A DNA stretch of 64,000 nucleotides from JAGVSR01 sp963825555 (lineage in GTDB: Bacteria; Pseudomonadota; Alphaproteobacteria; Rhizobiales; Hyphomicrobiaceae). Of this stretch, positions 20,831-30,711 are shown piece by piece (position 1 is the stretch's first letter; the number at the start of each line of letters is the position of its first letter). A program made the translations under genes and the position numbers. The notes below the pieces were generated by a model. It did not search any database. It was not told the origin of the DNA and was given only the letters and a program-made list of their open reading frames with translations. Location: positions 1 through 64,000 of the forward strand of contig CAWGTZ010000014.1 in the NCBI GenBank assembly GCA_963825555.1, given 5' to 3'.

Positions 20831-21471
20831 CGCTCATCCCCGCCGCGCGCGGCCATTACGGCGGCGAGGCGGGGCATCGGGTTCTTGTTGGTGTGAACGT
20901 AGAGTTCCGTGAGCCTCCAGCGCAGGTCGCGGAAGTGGAAAAGCCCCGTGAAGCGCCGCGACGGATCGGTCTTGTCTTCCATCTCGATCTCGAACGCGGC
21001 GGGCGAGACGAATTCCACGTGCCTGAGCCGCGACCAGAATTCGGTCATGCGCTCGGGAAGGTTGGCGAGCGTTTTCGGCGGCTCTTCGATGCGCTTCACG
21101 TAGCGCTTGTAGGCCTGTCCGTAGGTGAACAACGTCGGTAGGCCCCGCGCGTTCGCATATCGCTCGATAAGCCGGTCGACGGCGGCTGCGCCGAAGTATC
21201 CTTTGACCCGCTGCCATAAGCCGGGCCGCTCGGTGCCCGCGATCGTAGGTTCGTCCGGGGCCGCAAAATCCATCGGGCGGTCGAGGGCCATGTTCGTCAT
21301 GGATTGGCGGAGCGTTGCGCGCACACTGTCCCATTCGACGAGAGCGTCAATGACAGGAACGTTGCCTGACTTGATCGCCTCCTTCAGCGTCCAAGCGGTA
21401 ACGAAGGGCGAGGCCGCATAAGCCGCGAAGGGCAGGATCCAGAGTGCGAAACGCAGGGCGAAAGTTCTCAT
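20827..21471 (-). CDS. DUF2939 domain protein
   Basis: The 214 residues start with a signal or membrane segment (RFALWILPFAAYAASPFVTA) and continue as a DUF2939-type domain (WTLKEAIKSGNVPVIDALVEW, then YGQAYKRYVKRIEEP). The function is unknown; it is likely periplasmic or membrane-anchored. It converges with valS and their ends overlap by 4 bp. The start at 21471 is chosen because it places the hydrophobic segment at the N-terminus; an upstream in-frame ATG at 21579 would bury it. Confidence 0.75.
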   Translation of the reverse strand: MRTFALRFALWILPFAAYAASPFVTAWTLKEAIKSGNVPVIDALVEWDSVRATLRQSMTNMALDRPMDFAAPDEPTIAGTERPGLWQRVKGYFGAAAVDRLIERYANARGLPTLFTYGQAYKRYVKRIEEPPKTLANLPERMTEFWSRLRHVEFVSPAAFEIEMEDKTDPSRRFTGLFHFRDLRWRLTELYVHTNKNPMPRLAAVMAARGGDER

Positions 21472-21658
21472 AGGCTTCAGCGCTTGGTCTTCCAAAGATT
21501 GGCCGCGGATTGATGCGGGTTCCTTTAGGCCTGAAGATTGCGGCCGTCCTCTGGCGGTTGTGCGGTGTGCCCAGGGCATCCAACGGCGGGGCTTTCGCGC
21601 GTGCGGAGAAGCTGACTTCGTGGAATGGCCGCCTAGGGCACGATCTCATGAATTGTTA

Positions 21659-22804
21659 TCAGATGTCGGTCTCTCCTGGAAACGGGCGCGAAGGAGGTTG
21701 CGGCGCCACAGATGGCGTGTCTGCGCAAATGCCTTGCAGCGCATTCCAGGAACCGGCGTCGAGGGCGGGTTCGGAGGCATAGGTCTCAGCGCGTATCACG
21801 CGCTCGCGCCGTTCCGCCGTTTGCGGGTGGCTGCGAAGGACGTCTAAACCGATGCCTCCTTCCTTCTCCTCCATCTCGGTCACGCGATCGAAGAATTGCA
21901 GCAGGCCGGCCGCAGAAATCCGAGACTCCTTCAAGATAAGCAGCGCATGCTCATCGGCCTCGCGCTCCGCGTCGCGCGAGTAGGAGAGCTGCGCCAGCAA
22001 GAGCCCCGCGTTGGTCAGGGCCCCGCCCGCCCCACCGAGCACCAGTTCCAGGCCAGCAGCAAGCCCGATGGAGCGGACCATGCCTGTCTCCGGGTGCATT
22101 TCGAGGCCATGGCCCATCTCGTGGGCCAGCACGCCTGCCACTTCGTCCGGCGACTTTGACTTTTCAAGGAGCCCGCGCGTCAGCACGATCTGTTCGCCAG
22201 GCGTCGCGAACGCATTCATCAGATCCCAGTCGACGACCACGACCTTGAAACGCTTGTCGCTCCCGGCGGCCCTTGAGAGTTTCTCGGTCAATGCGTCGAG
22301 TGCAGCAGCCCCGGCCGGCGCCGCACACACCGGCTTGTTCCGCGTCATGGACGCAACGACTTGTTCGCCGAGGGCTTCGCGGGCGCTGTCGGGCAGCATA
22401 CGGGCGACTGCACGGGCAGGCGAAAGGCCGGCGATCCATCCGCTGAATACCACGAGCCCTGCAAGTACGGCCGCCCAAGCCCAAAGTCGGACGGCCTGCC
22501 AGCGCCGGGCGCGCACGGAGAGTTGGGGCGCATGCTCGGCGAGGCGACGGGCAAAGCGGGCATCCGCCACGAACAGTGCCGCATCCGGCTGGTAGGAATA
22601 TGTGAGCAGGGCATCGATGGCGTGATCTGTCAGCGGCTCGGAGGAGGCGAGCGCCCCATACGGCCAGACCAGGGGCTCGGGCTCGCCGGGCAGATCGATG
22701 GTCACGCCCCGGTCGGTCAGCCGCACCCGCGCGTCACGCGAACCGGGCGCGCGGCTGTCACGGAAGCGGGCAACGTAGAACGTGTGCGTTGTTTCGTTTT
22801 TCAT
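21659..22804 (-). CDS. M48-family zinc metallopeptidase, membrane-anchored
   Basis: The 381 residues carry an N-terminal domain of about 100 residues, one transmembrane segment (about 107-127, WAWAAVLAGLVVFSGWIAGL), then an M48 peptidase domain. HEMGH (about 228-232) is the zinc motif, and YSRDAEREADEHALLI supplies the downstream glutamate. A conserved VLTRGLLEKSKSPDEVAGV stretch precedes the zinc motif. It is probably a membrane protease facing the periplasm, with a role in envelope protein quality control inferred. The start at 22804 (MKNETTH) is preferred; upstream in-frame codons reach 22852. Confidence 0.85.
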   Translation of the reverse strand: MKNETTHTFYVARFRDSRAPGSRDARVRLTDRGVTIDLPGEPEPLVWPYGALASSEPLTDHAIDALLTYSYQPDAALFVADARFARRLAEHAPQLSVRARRWQAVRLWAWAAVLAGLVVFSGWIAGLSPARAVARMLPDSAREALGEQVVASMTRNKPVCAAPAGAAALDALTEKLSRAAGSDKRFKVVVVDWDLMNAFATPGEQIVLTRGLLEKSKSPDEVAGVLAHEMGHGLEMHPETGMVRSIGLAAGLELVLGGAGGALTNAGLLLAQLSYSRDAEREADEHALLILKESRISAAGLLQFFDRVTEMEEKEGGIGLDVLRSHPQTAERRERVIRAETYASEPALDAGSWNALQGICADTPSVAPQPPSRPFPGETDI

Positions 22805-23342
22805 GTGGCCTGTCAGATCACTGGAGCCCCCCGGATGATGCGGGGACCGCACAGGGGCAGCATAGCCTCAGAACTGGCGGCCTGCGATCTCATCGTCGCC
22901 TCAACCGGCCCGAAGAAGTCTTGCTCGCGTCGCGATTGGGCCGGAGTTCTCAGTTAATCACTGAGCACGAAGAGATGCCCGGGGTGGGTGGACAGTCTGT
23001 CCCGACCGGCTCGGCTTGGGTGATCTCTGACGTCACCATTCCAGGATGCGTGGACCAGGGGCAACCCGGGTCTCATCAAAGTTAAGGCCCGACAGTTGCT
23101 AAACGGACACGAACCTCTTGGAAATGTGCCTCTATTGGGCCACAAACCGGCGCGACACAGGAGACGGTCCGGATACCCGATTGGGGAAGCTGGACTGCGG
23201 GTGCATGCCGTGCCGGTCGATGAAGAACGAATGGATACGACAAGGCGCGTTCGAAAGCTCCCAGGTGTGTCGAGGAAACGGGGCCGCGCGGTGCGGTGCC
23301 GCTTCTTACCCCTTGGTTGAGCTTTAAGAGGTTGGCAAAGAC
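22805..23342. other. Divergent intergenic region between the M48 protease gene and ilvD
   Basis: About 540 bases with no convincing gene. Small overlapping frames on both strands (22954-23406 minus, 23096-23320 plus) show no domain or good ribosome site. I looked for a branched-chain leader peptide with runs of Val, Leu or Ile codons before ilvD and did not find one. The promoters of both flanking genes should lie here. Confidence 0.45.
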
Positions 23343-25067
23343 ATGGACGCGAAGTCGTTCGATAAATCGAAGCTGCCGAGCCGGCATGTGACCGTCGGTC
23401 CGTCACGTGCGCCGCATCGTTCCTATTACTATGCGATGGGGCTCACTGAGGAGCAGATCAATCGTCCGTTCGTCGGCGTGGTGTCCTGCTGGAACGAGGC
23501 CGCTCCCTGCAACATATCGCTGATGCGTCAGGCGCAGTCGGCCAAGGCTGGCGTTCACGAAGCGGGTGGCACGCCGCGCGAGTTCTGCACCATCACGGTC
23601 ACTGACGGCATCGCGATGGGCCACCAGGGTATGAAGTCATCGCTCGTTTCGCGCGAGGTGATTGCTGACTCCATCGAACTCACCATGCGCGGCCACTGCT
23701 ACGATGCGCTCGTGGGGATCGCAGGCTGCGACAAGTCTCTTCCCGGCACCATGATGGCGATGCTCCGCCTCAACGTGCCTTCGGTCTTCATGTACGGCGG
23801 CTCCATCCTGCCTGGCAAATTCCGCGGCAAGGATGTGACCGTTCTCGATGTATTCGAGGGCGTGGGCATGCACTCGGCGGGGCGCATGTCCGACAAGGAT
23901 CTGCATGAGCTGGAATGTGTCGCGTGCCCGAGCGCCGGAGCCTGCGGCGGCCAGTTCACGGCCAACACCATGGCGATGGTTTCGGAGGCCATCGGCTTGG
24001 CGCTGCCCGGCTCGGCCGGTTCGCCGGCTCCCTATGAGGAGCGCGACAGCTACGCCACCGCCAGCGGCAAGGCCGTCATGCGGCTGATTAGCGACCAACT
24101 CCGTCCGCGCGCGATCGCGACCCGCAAAGCTTTCGAGAACGCCGCTACCGTCGTGGCCGCCACCGGCGGCTCGACAAACGCGGCACTGCACCTGCCGGCG
24201 ATGGCCAATGAGTGCGGTATCGACTTCGATCTCTTCGACGTCGCCGAAATCTTCAAGCGCACGCCCTACATCGCGGATCTCAAGCCCGGCGGTCAGTATG
24301 TGGCAAAGGATGTGTTTGAGATCGGTGGAGTGCCGCAGGTTCTCAAAGCCTTGCTGGAAGGCGGCTATCTGCACGGCGACTGCATCACAGTCACCGGAAA
24401 GACCATGGCGGAGAATCTCGAGAAGGTCGTCTTCAACACAGATCAGAAGGTCGTCTATCCGGTGTCCAACCCGCTCTCGCCGACAGGCGGGGTTGTGGGC
24501 CTCAGGGGTTCGCTCGCTCCCGAAGGCGGTATCGTGAAGGTTGCCGGTCTGAAAAAGCTGCAGTTTTCCGGTCCCGCACGCGTGTTCGATTGCGAGGAGG
24601 AGGCCTTCGCTGCGGTCAGCGCCGGCAATTACAAGGACGGCGAGGTTCTCGTTATTCGCTACGAGGGCCCCAAGGGCGGCCCTGGCATGCGCGAGATGCT
24701 GTCCACCACCGCCGCGCTCTACGGGCAAGGCAAGGGCGACAAGGTGGCCCTCATCACCGACGGGCGGTTCTCCGGTGCAACCCGCGGCTTCTGCATCGGT
24801 CATGTCGGGCCGGAGGCAGCCGTCGGCGGCCCGATCGCCCTTGTCCGCGACGGCGACATCATCGCGATCGATGCTCAAAAGGGCACGTTGGAACTCGAAG
24901 TCGATGCAGCGGAACTGGAACGGCGCCGCAAGGAATGGAAGGCGCCGGACAACCCCTATCAAACAGGGGCGATCCGGAAATTTGCGGATCAGGTGGGCCC
25001 GGCGCGTTACGGTGCGGTGACCCATCGCGGAGGAAAGGCGGAAGTCGTCTGCTATGCTGATATCTAG
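23343..25067 (+). CDS. ilvD: Dihydroxy-acid dehydratase
   Basis: Iron-sulfur enzyme of branched-chain amino acid synthesis, dehydrating 2,3-dihydroxy-isovalerate and its homologue. The 574 residues are full length. The cluster and active-site cysteines are in CWNEAAPCN, GIAGCDKSLPGTMMAM and CPSAGACGGQFTANTMAM. DGRFSGATRGFCIGHVGPEA near the C-terminus is the other family signature. The end overlaps the exoR-like gene by 14 bp. Confidence 0.97.
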   Translation: MDAKSFDKSKLPSRHVTVGPSRAPHRSYYYAMGLTEEQINRPFVGVVSCWNEAAPCNISLMRQAQSAKAGVHEAGGTPREFCTITVTDGIAMGHQGMKSSLVSREVIADSIELTMRGHCYDALVGIAGCDKSLPGTMMAMLRLNVPSVFMYGGSILPGKFRGKDVTVLDVFEGVGMHSAGRMSDKDLHELECVACPSAGACGGQFTANTMAMVSEAIGLALPGSAGSPAPYEERDSYATASGKAVMRLISDQLRPRAIATRKAFENAATVVAATGGSTNAALHLPAMANECGIDFDLFDVAEIFKRTPYIADLKPGGQYVAKDVFEIGGVPQVLKALLEGGYLHGDCITVTGKTMAENLEKVVFNTDQKVVYPVSNPLSPTGGVVGLRGSLAPEGGIVKVAGLKKLQFSGPARVFDCEEEAFAAVSAGNYKDGEVLVIRYEGPKGGPGMREMLSTTAALYGQGKGDKVALITDGRFSGATRGFCIGHVGPEAAVGGPIALVRDGDIIAIDAQKGTLELEVDAAELERRRKEWKAPDNPYQTGAIRKFADQVGPARYGAVTHRGGKAEVVCYADI

Positions 25068-26088
25068 AGCAGGATTTAGAGCGGCGGTTTTCGCAGCGCT
25101 GGTGCCGGTATTCGCCTCGGCGGCCGGAGCCGGGACGATTGCGTTCTCGTCTTCGAGAGAGGCCCTCAAGCAGGGGCTCAGCGCCTTTCAGGGCGGGTAC
25201 TACGAGCTTGCGATTCCCGCGCTGGAGTTTGCGGCCGCCAAGAACGAGTTCATGGCCGAGTACTATTTGGCGCGCATCTACAGCGACAATTCCGGGTCGC
25301 ACACCGATCATGCCAAAGCTTATCTGCTGTTCCAGCGGATCGCGGACCAGTACGCCGATGCGGATCCGGACGACGATCCTCGCGCGCCCTATGTCGGCAA
25401 GGCGCTGACCGCCCTGGCCGGCTACGTCCGGCGTGGCATCAAGGAGATTGGGCTGAACCCCAATCTCGACCAGGCCATTTTCTATCTGCGAAACGCCTCG
25501 ACCACGTTCGACGACGAGGACGCACAGTTCGAACTGGCAAAGCTCCAGCTGCGCGGCGAGGGATTGGATGCCGACGAGGCCATGGGTCGTCACTGGCTGT
25601 CCGTTCTGTCCGAGCGAGGCCATGCCGGGGCACAGGCCTTCCTGGCCGACCTGCTGTGGCGCGGCAAGTACATGAAAGCCGACAAGGCGACGGCGCTGGC
25701 GCTCATCGCGGTCGCTGTCGAGAACGCGCCGGTCTACGACCGCCTGTGGATCGAGGACATTTACCAGAACATCTATTGCGGCGCCGGTGAAGGCATCCGT
25801 CGTCAGGCTACGGGAATCGTGGCCGACTGGGGCAACCGCTTCGGCCGAAAGCCCGAGGTGCGCGAGGCGTCCGGTCTGGGTCTTCTCGCCGCCGGTCCTG
25901 AGCGCACGTGCCAAAACGGTGAGGTTGTCGGCCCAATCAAATCATCCGATGCGGTCGAGGCGGGTGTCGCCCAATCCGTGCCGCAACAGCAGCCGGCGGT
26001 TCAACCTGGTTCGGGGTTCGTATACGGCCAGAGCACGCCAACGCTGCGCGATGTAGGGGCGGCGCCGCGCGATCCGCTGAACCGCTGA
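25054..26088 (+). CDS. exoR: ExoR-like periplasmic Sel1-repeat protein
   Basis: The 344 residues begin with a signal peptide (about 1-27) followed by Sel1-like/TPR helices (for example EYYLARIYSDNSG, DAQFELAKLQLRGEGLDADE, HAGAQAFLADLLWRGKYMKA). Segment by segment it resembles rhizobial ExoR, the periplasmic inhibitor of the ChvG/ChvI two-component system that controls exopolysaccharide and motility. It is longer than the roughly 268-residue rhizobial ExoR because of a Gln/Pro-rich C-terminal tail. The ATG at 25054 overlaps ilvD by 14 bp; a strong GGAGGAAAGG lies 15 bp upstream. An exopolysaccharide cluster occupies the far end of this window. Confidence 0.72.
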   Translation: MLISRAGFRAAVFAALVPVFASAAGAGTIAFSSSREALKQGLSAFQGGYYELAIPALEFAAAKNEFMAEYYLARIYSDNSGSHTDHAKAYLLFQRIADQYADADPDDDPRAPYVGKALTALAGYVRRGIKEIGLNPNLDQAIFYLRNASTTFDDEDAQFELAKLQLRGEGLDADEAMGRHWLSVLSERGHAGAQAFLADLLWRGKYMKADKATALALIAVAVENAPVYDRLWIEDIYQNIYCGAGEGIRRQATGIVADWGNRFGRKPEVREASGLGLLAAGPERTCQNGEVVGPIKSSDAVEAGVAQSVPQQQPAVQPGSGFVYGQSTPTLRDVGAAPRDPLNR

Positions 26089-26119
26089 AAATCTGCGAAT
26101 ACGGCCTGTCCGCCGCCGG

Positions 26120-26902
26120 TCACTCGTCGATCTCGACCCAGACGGGTGCATGATCGGATGGCTTCTCCCAGCCGCGTGTGAAGCGATCTACGCCCGACCC
26201 CGTCATGCGGTCGGCCGCCTGTGGCGAGAGCAGGACGTGATCGATACGGATGCCGTCGTCCTTATTCCACGCGCCGGCCTGATAATCCCAAAAAGTATAG
26301 ACGCCCGGCCCCGGGTGGCACGCGCGAACCGCATCGGTGAAGCCGAGGGCGGTGATCCGGCGAAGCGCGGCCCGGCTTTCGGGCTGGAAAAGCGCGTCTG
26401 ATGTCCAGGCATCGGGACGCTTGGCATCAACGGCGTCGGGAATCACGTTGTAATCGCCGGCGAGGATGAAGGGCATTTCCTGCTTCAAAACCTTGCGGGC
26501 GTGACGTTCCAGGCGTGCCATCCAGGCGAGCTTGTAGTCGAACTTGGGACTGCCGATGGGATTGCCGTTCGGCAGGTACAAAGAGGCGAAACGTACGGAG
26601 GTCGTCTTGCTGGTGACCGTGGCCTCGATGTAGCGGGCCTGCTCATCGAAGTCGTCACCGGGCAGCCCGCATTCGACGTCTTCCAGCGGCAGGAGCGAGA
26701 GGATGGCGACTCCGTTGAAACCCTTCTGTCCGTGGACGGCAACGTTGTAGCCCAGATCCTCGAAAGCCTCCGCCGGAAAGCCTTCGCTGACGCTTTTGAT
26801 CTCCTGGAATCCAATGACGTCCGGCTTTGCCTCGCGCAGATAGGCGAGCACGGTTTCGAGCCGCGCCTTGACGCCGTTGATGTTCCAAGTGGCGATCTTC
26901 AT
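26120..26902 (-). CDS. xthA: Exodeoxyribonuclease III
   Basis: AP endonuclease and 3'-5' exonuclease of base-excision repair. The 260 residues carry the family motifs: MKIATWNINGVKARL at the start, the metal-binding glutamate in GFQEIKS, SLYLPNGNPIGSPKF, GDYNVIPDAVD, DGIRIDHVLLS and the C-terminal SDHAPVWVE with the catalytic Asp-His pair. It converges with exoR, 31 bp apart. erpA lies upstream on the same strand, 34 bp away, so the two may be cotranscribed. Confidence 0.95.
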   Translation of the reverse strand: MKIATWNINGVKARLETVLAYLREAKPDVIGFQEIKSVSEGFPAEAFEDLGYNVAVHGQKGFNGVAILSLLPLEDVECGLPGDDFDEQARYIEATVTSKTTSVRFASLYLPNGNPIGSPKFDYKLAWMARLERHARKVLKQEMPFILAGDYNVIPDAVDAKRPDAWTSDALFQPESRAALRRITALGFTDAVRACHPGPGVYTFWDYQAGAWNKDDGIRIDHVLLSPQAADRMTGSGVDRFTRGWEKPSDHAPVWVEIDE

Positions 26903-26936
26903 TGGGGCGCGGTCCGGTGCGGATGGTCTGCGGGGA

Positions 26937-27269
26937 CTAGAGCGAGAAGCTCGTGCCGCATCCGCACGACGAGGTTGCGTGCGGATTGCGGATCTGGAAT
27001 GAGGCGCCGATGAGGTCGTCGACGAAGTCGATTTCCGAGCCCGAAAGATATTCGAGCGACACGGGGTCGATCAGGACCTTGGCACCATCGCGCTCGATCA
27101 CGATGTCGTCGGGGGCTATTTCGCGGGTCAGGTCGTAGCGGTACTGGAAGCCCGAGCAGCCGCCGCCCTCGACGGCCACGCGCAGCATGGTGCCTTCGGG
27201 CTCCCCGGCGACGATCTCGGCGATGCGGCGTGCGGCCGATCCTGTGACGATGACGGAAGGTTCGCTCAT
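26937..27269 (-). CDS. erpA: Iron-sulfur cluster insertion protein ErpA (A-type carrier)
   Basis: HesB/IscA-family carrier that delivers Fe-S clusters to apoproteins. The 110 residues hold the three conserved cysteines: GGGCSGFQY (Cys about 39) and SSCGCGTSF (two cysteines near the C-terminus). It starts the erpA-xthA pair and is divergent from dgt. The spacing and neighbours (dgt, argS, xthA) match many Rhizobiales genomes. Confidence 0.93.
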   Translation of the reverse strand: MSEPSVIVTGSAARRIAEIVAGEPEGTMLRVAVEGGGCSGFQYRYDLTREIAPDDIVIERDGAKVLIDPVSLEYLSGSEIDFVDDLIGASFQIRNPHATSSCGCGTSFSL

Positions 27270-27494
27270 GACTGTCGTAGGTCCCAGGCTGTCGTGTGAT
27301 ACGGCTTAGAAATAGAGTGACCGGTGATTCGTGTGCGGGGCTAGGATTGCCAAAGCCCCCTCTTTGCGCGCAAGAGTTTGCGCGGAAAGAGGCGACGCTC
27401 TCCTGGAAGATAGGGTGTCGGTTGCGCCTGTCAAACAGGCAACCGGCCGATGCATCGCTGGAGTGCAGGTCTTGGCGAAGACGACCTGAGGCAA

Positions 27495-28769
27495 ATGACG
27501 GCGATAAATCCCCCAAAGACCGGACACGGAGAAACAGCGGGTTCCGCCGCGAACGGATATGGCGCTGGGCTCAGCCCGGGCCAGCGACGACCCGCGGTCT
27601 ATGCCGCGAGTGCGATCCCCTCGCGCGGGCGCCTCCACACCGAGCCGGAATGCCCGACCCGCAGCCCCTTCCAGCGCGACCGCGACCGCATTCTGCATGC
27701 CACGGCCTTTCGGCGCCTTACCCACAAGACGCAGGTGTTCGTCTATCACGAGGGCGACCACTACAGGACGCGGCTCACCCACAGTCTCGAAGTGGCGCAG
27801 GTCGCGCGCACGATCGCCCGGCAATTATGCCTCGATGAGGATCTGGCCGAGGCCCTGGCATTGGCCCACGATTTGGGGCACCCGCCTTTCGGCCACGCTG
27901 GCGAGAGGGCGCTGGATGCCGCGATGACGGACCACGGCGGCTTCGACCACAACGCCCAAAGCCTTCGTGTCGTGATGCAGCTCGAGCGGAAGTACAGCGC
28001 CTTCGATGGGCTGAACCTCACCTGGGAAACGCTCGAAGGCCTTGCCAAGCACAATGGGCCGTTAACCGGCGAAAAGGGCCAAGCGGTGCTGAAGGTCGTG
28101 CGCACCATAGAGGCGTGGCAATCGCTGGAGCCGGCGCGCTGGGCCAGTGCGGAGGCGCAGGTCGCAGCACTGTCCGACGATATCGCATACTTGACGCACG
28201 ACGTAGACGACGGCCTGCGGGCGGGTCTCCTCACTCTGGAGGATCTGGCCGATGTCCCCTTCGTTGGCCCGTTTGCAGCAGCGGCACTTTCCGACTGGGG
28301 GTCGGACCGGCGCTCCGAGGGAACGGGCCGGGCCGTCTTCGAGGTGACACGCCGTATGATCACGGCCCTGATCCGTGACGTCGTGATTGAGAGCCGGTCG
28401 CGGCTCGCGGCCCTTGCACCGTCCTCGCCCGACGATATCCGCGCGGCGCCAGGGGCGACCGTGGCCTTCTCGGCTGACATGTGGCGCGAACTCCAGGCGA
28501 TCCGGGAGTTCCTGTTCGAGCGCGTCTACCGGCAGGAGCGCGTTGCACGCATCATGAGGGACGCGGAGGGGATCGTGCGCGACCTTTTCGCCCGCTACGC
28601 CGATCCTGAGGACAATGGTGCCCTGCCAGAACGATGGCGGGCGGTTCGCGACCGCCTGGAGCCCCGCCAGATCCCCAGGCTTGCGGCTGATTATCTCGCC
28701 GGCCAGACGGACCGGTACGCCATCGAAGAACACCTGCGTATGTTTGCCCAAACCCCGGAATTGCGATAG
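27495..28769 (+). CDS. dgt: Deoxyguanosinetriphosphate triphosphohydrolase-like protein
   Basis: HD-domain dNTP triphosphohydrolase lowering or balancing dNTP pools. The 424 residues include SPFQRDRDRILHATAFRRL, YRTRLTHSLEVAQVAR with the first metal histidine, and the HD pair in ALAHDLGHPPFGHAGE. DDIAYLTHDVDDGLRAG carries a further metal aspartate. The start at 27495 has GAGG just upstream; 27450 is an alternative without one. argS follows 66 bp downstream, the usual alphaproteobacterial order. Confidence 0.93.
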   Translation: MTAINPPKTGHGETAGSAANGYGAGLSPGQRRPAVYAASAIPSRGRLHTEPECPTRSPFQRDRDRILHATAFRRLTHKTQVFVYHEGDHYRTRLTHSLEVAQVARTIARQLCLDEDLAEALALAHDLGHPPFGHAGERALDAAMTDHGGFDHNAQSLRVVMQLERKYSAFDGLNLTWETLEGLAKHNGPLTGEKGQAVLKVVRTIEAWQSLEPARWASAEAQVAALSDDIAYLTHDVDDGLRAGLLTLEDLADVPFVGPFAAAALSDWGSDRRSEGTGRAVFEVTRRMITALIRDVVIESRSRLAALAPSSPDDIRAAPGATVAFSADMWRELQAIREFLFERVYRQERVARIMRDAEGIVRDLFARYADPEDNGALPERWRAVRDRLEPRQIPRLAADYLAGQTDRYAIEEHLRMFAQTPELR

Positions 28770-28835
28770 AGGCCCCCGTCCTGTTTCTTCTCCCGCCATG
28801 ACCGGGAGACGCCGCTTTCCCGGGGGGATTTCTCA

Positions 28836-30647
28836 ATGAACGTCTACGCCCACGTCGAAACGAAAATTGCGGCGGCGCTGTCTGGCCTTCAGGCCGCTGG
28901 CGGCCTGCCTGCCGAGGTGGCGCTGCCGGAGGTTCTGGTTGAGACGCCGCGCGATTCGACCCACGGCGATCTGGCGAGCAACATCGCCATGGCGCTCGCC
29001 AAGACGGCGGGCAAGAAGCCACGCGACATCGCCGAGGCTCTCAAAGCGAAACTGCTCGATGATCCGGAGATCGCCGCAGTAGAGGTCGCAGGCCCGGGCT
29101 TCCTCAACATCACCATGACGCCCGACTTCTGGCACGGCCTCGTCCGCACCATCCTGACAGGCGCTGGCGATTTTGGTCGCGGCCCTGCAAGGCCGGATGC
29201 CGTCAACGTGGAGTATGTTTCCGCAAACCCCACGGGGCCCATGCACGTTGGGCACTGCCGCGGCGCAGTCTTCGGTGACGCGCTGGCGAACCTGCTCGCT
29301 TTCTCGGGTTATTCGGTCACGCGTGAATACTACATCAACGACGCGGGTGGGCAGGTCGACGTCCTCGCACGCTCGGCGCACCTGCGCTACCGCGAGGCAC
29401 TAGGCGAAGACATCGGCGAGATCCCGGAAGGTCTCTATCCCGGCGAGTACCTGAAGCCCGTCGGCGAGGCGCTGGCGAAAAAGTATGGCCGGGCGTTCCT
29501 CGGTAAACCCGAGGACGATTGGCTTGCAACTGTACGCGAAGAGGCGATCGCGGCCATGCTCGTCATGATCAAGGACGATCTGGCCGCGCTCAATATCCGT
29601 CATGACGTCTTCGTCTCTGAAGCCTCGCTCACGCGCGGGGGCGTCGATCAGGTCAAGGCAGCCATCGAGGCATTGCGGTCCAAGGGCCTCATATATGAGG
29701 GCCGGCTCGCCAAGCCCCTTGGGCATGACGACGAGGATTGGGAGGATCGCGAGCAGACGCTCTTCCGCTCGACCGAGTTCGGCGACGACATGGACCGCGC
29801 ACTGCAGAAGTCGGATGGAACCTACACCTACTTCGCGGGTGACATTGCCTATCACTATGACAAGATCCAGCGCGGCTTCCCGCACTTGATCAACGTCTTC
29901 GGCGCCGACCATATCGGCTACATTCCGCGCATGCTGGCGGCGATAGCTGCTCTTGCCGGCGGCGCGCTCGACCGGGACCAGAAGGGGAAGCTGAAATCCT
30001 GGCGCACGCGCGGCGGAGACACGGATCTGGAAATCAAAGTTGTCCAGCTCGTGAAGCTCTACAAAGGTGGCGAGCCCTTCAAGATGTCGAAGCGCGCTGG
30101 CACCTTCGTCACGTTGCGTGATGTGGTCGACGAGGTCGGCCGGGATCCGGTGCGCTTCATGATGCTCTACCGTAAGGAATTGGAGCCGCTCGACTTCGAC
30201 TTCGCGAAAGTCACGGAACAGTCGAAGGACAATCCCGTCTTCTACGTGCAGTATGCGCATGCGCGAACCGCGAGCGTTTTTCGCAACGTAGCCGAGCAGA
30301 TGCCTGGGCTCGACATTTCCCGGCCTGCGCTGGGCAGGGCCGATCTGTCGCGCCTCGCCGATCCAGCGGAGTTCGAACTCATCCGCAAGCTCGCTCATTT
30401 TCCACGCCTTATAGCGATGGCGGCAGAGGCGAGAGAGCCTCACAGGCTGGCGTTCTATCTCTATGATCTGGCTTCCGCTTTTCATGGTCTTTGGACCCGA
30501 GGCAACGATTTGCCACATTTGCGCTTTATCCAGCCTGAAGACGGGGACCTGACGGTGGCGCGCTGTGCGCTCGTCGATGCAACTCGCTCGGTGATATCCT
30601 CAGGTCTTGGAGTTCTCGGGGTCGAGGCCCCGGAATCCATGCGCTAG
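28836..30647 (+). CDS. argS: Arginine--tRNA ligase
   Basis: Class I synthetase charging tRNA-Arg. The 603 residues show the N-terminal tRNA D-loop-binding Add-1 domain (about 1-105), the HIGH-equivalent VSANPTGPMHVGHCRGAVFG, the KMSK-like FKMSKRAGTFVTLRDV and a C-terminal anticodon-binding helical domain ending LGVLGVEAPESMR. The start has a GGGGGGATT-type purine stretch upstream. The frame is intact. A SPOR-domain gene follows after 64 bp. Confidence 0.97.
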   Translation: MNVYAHVETKIAAALSGLQAAGGLPAEVALPEVLVETPRDSTHGDLASNIAMALAKTAGKKPRDIAEALKAKLLDDPEIAAVEVAGPGFLNITMTPDFWHGLVRTILTGAGDFGRGPARPDAVNVEYVSANPTGPMHVGHCRGAVFGDALANLLAFSGYSVTREYYINDAGGQVDVLARSAHLRYREALGEDIGEIPEGLYPGEYLKPVGEALAKKYGRAFLGKPEDDWLATVREEAIAAMLVMIKDDLAALNIRHDVFVSEASLTRGGVDQVKAAIEALRSKGLIYEGRLAKPLGHDDEDWEDREQTLFRSTEFGDDMDRALQKSDGTYTYFAGDIAYHYDKIQRGFPHLINVFGADHIGYIPRMLAAIAALAGGALDRDQKGKLKSWRTRGGDTDLEIKVVQLVKLYKGGEPFKMSKRAGTFVTLRDVVDEVGRDPVRFMMLYRKELEPLDFDFAKVTEQSKDNPVFYVQYAHARTASVFRNVAEQMPGLDISRPALGRADLSRLADPAEFELIRKLAHFPRLIAMAAEAREPHRLAFYLYDLASAFHGLWTRGNDLPHLRFIQPEDGDLTVARCALVDATRSVISSGLGVLGVEAPESMR

Positions 30648-30711
30648 ACTTTGGCGTGAAGCCGATTCGAGCGAGATCCGAAAGGATCGATAGCTGAAGG
30701 GATTACTGCAC

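Noticed and set aside
22954..23406. Minus-strand open frame upstream of and into ilvD
   Set aside because: It overlaps the conserved ilvD start and shows no protein similarity; typical GC-rich shadow frame.
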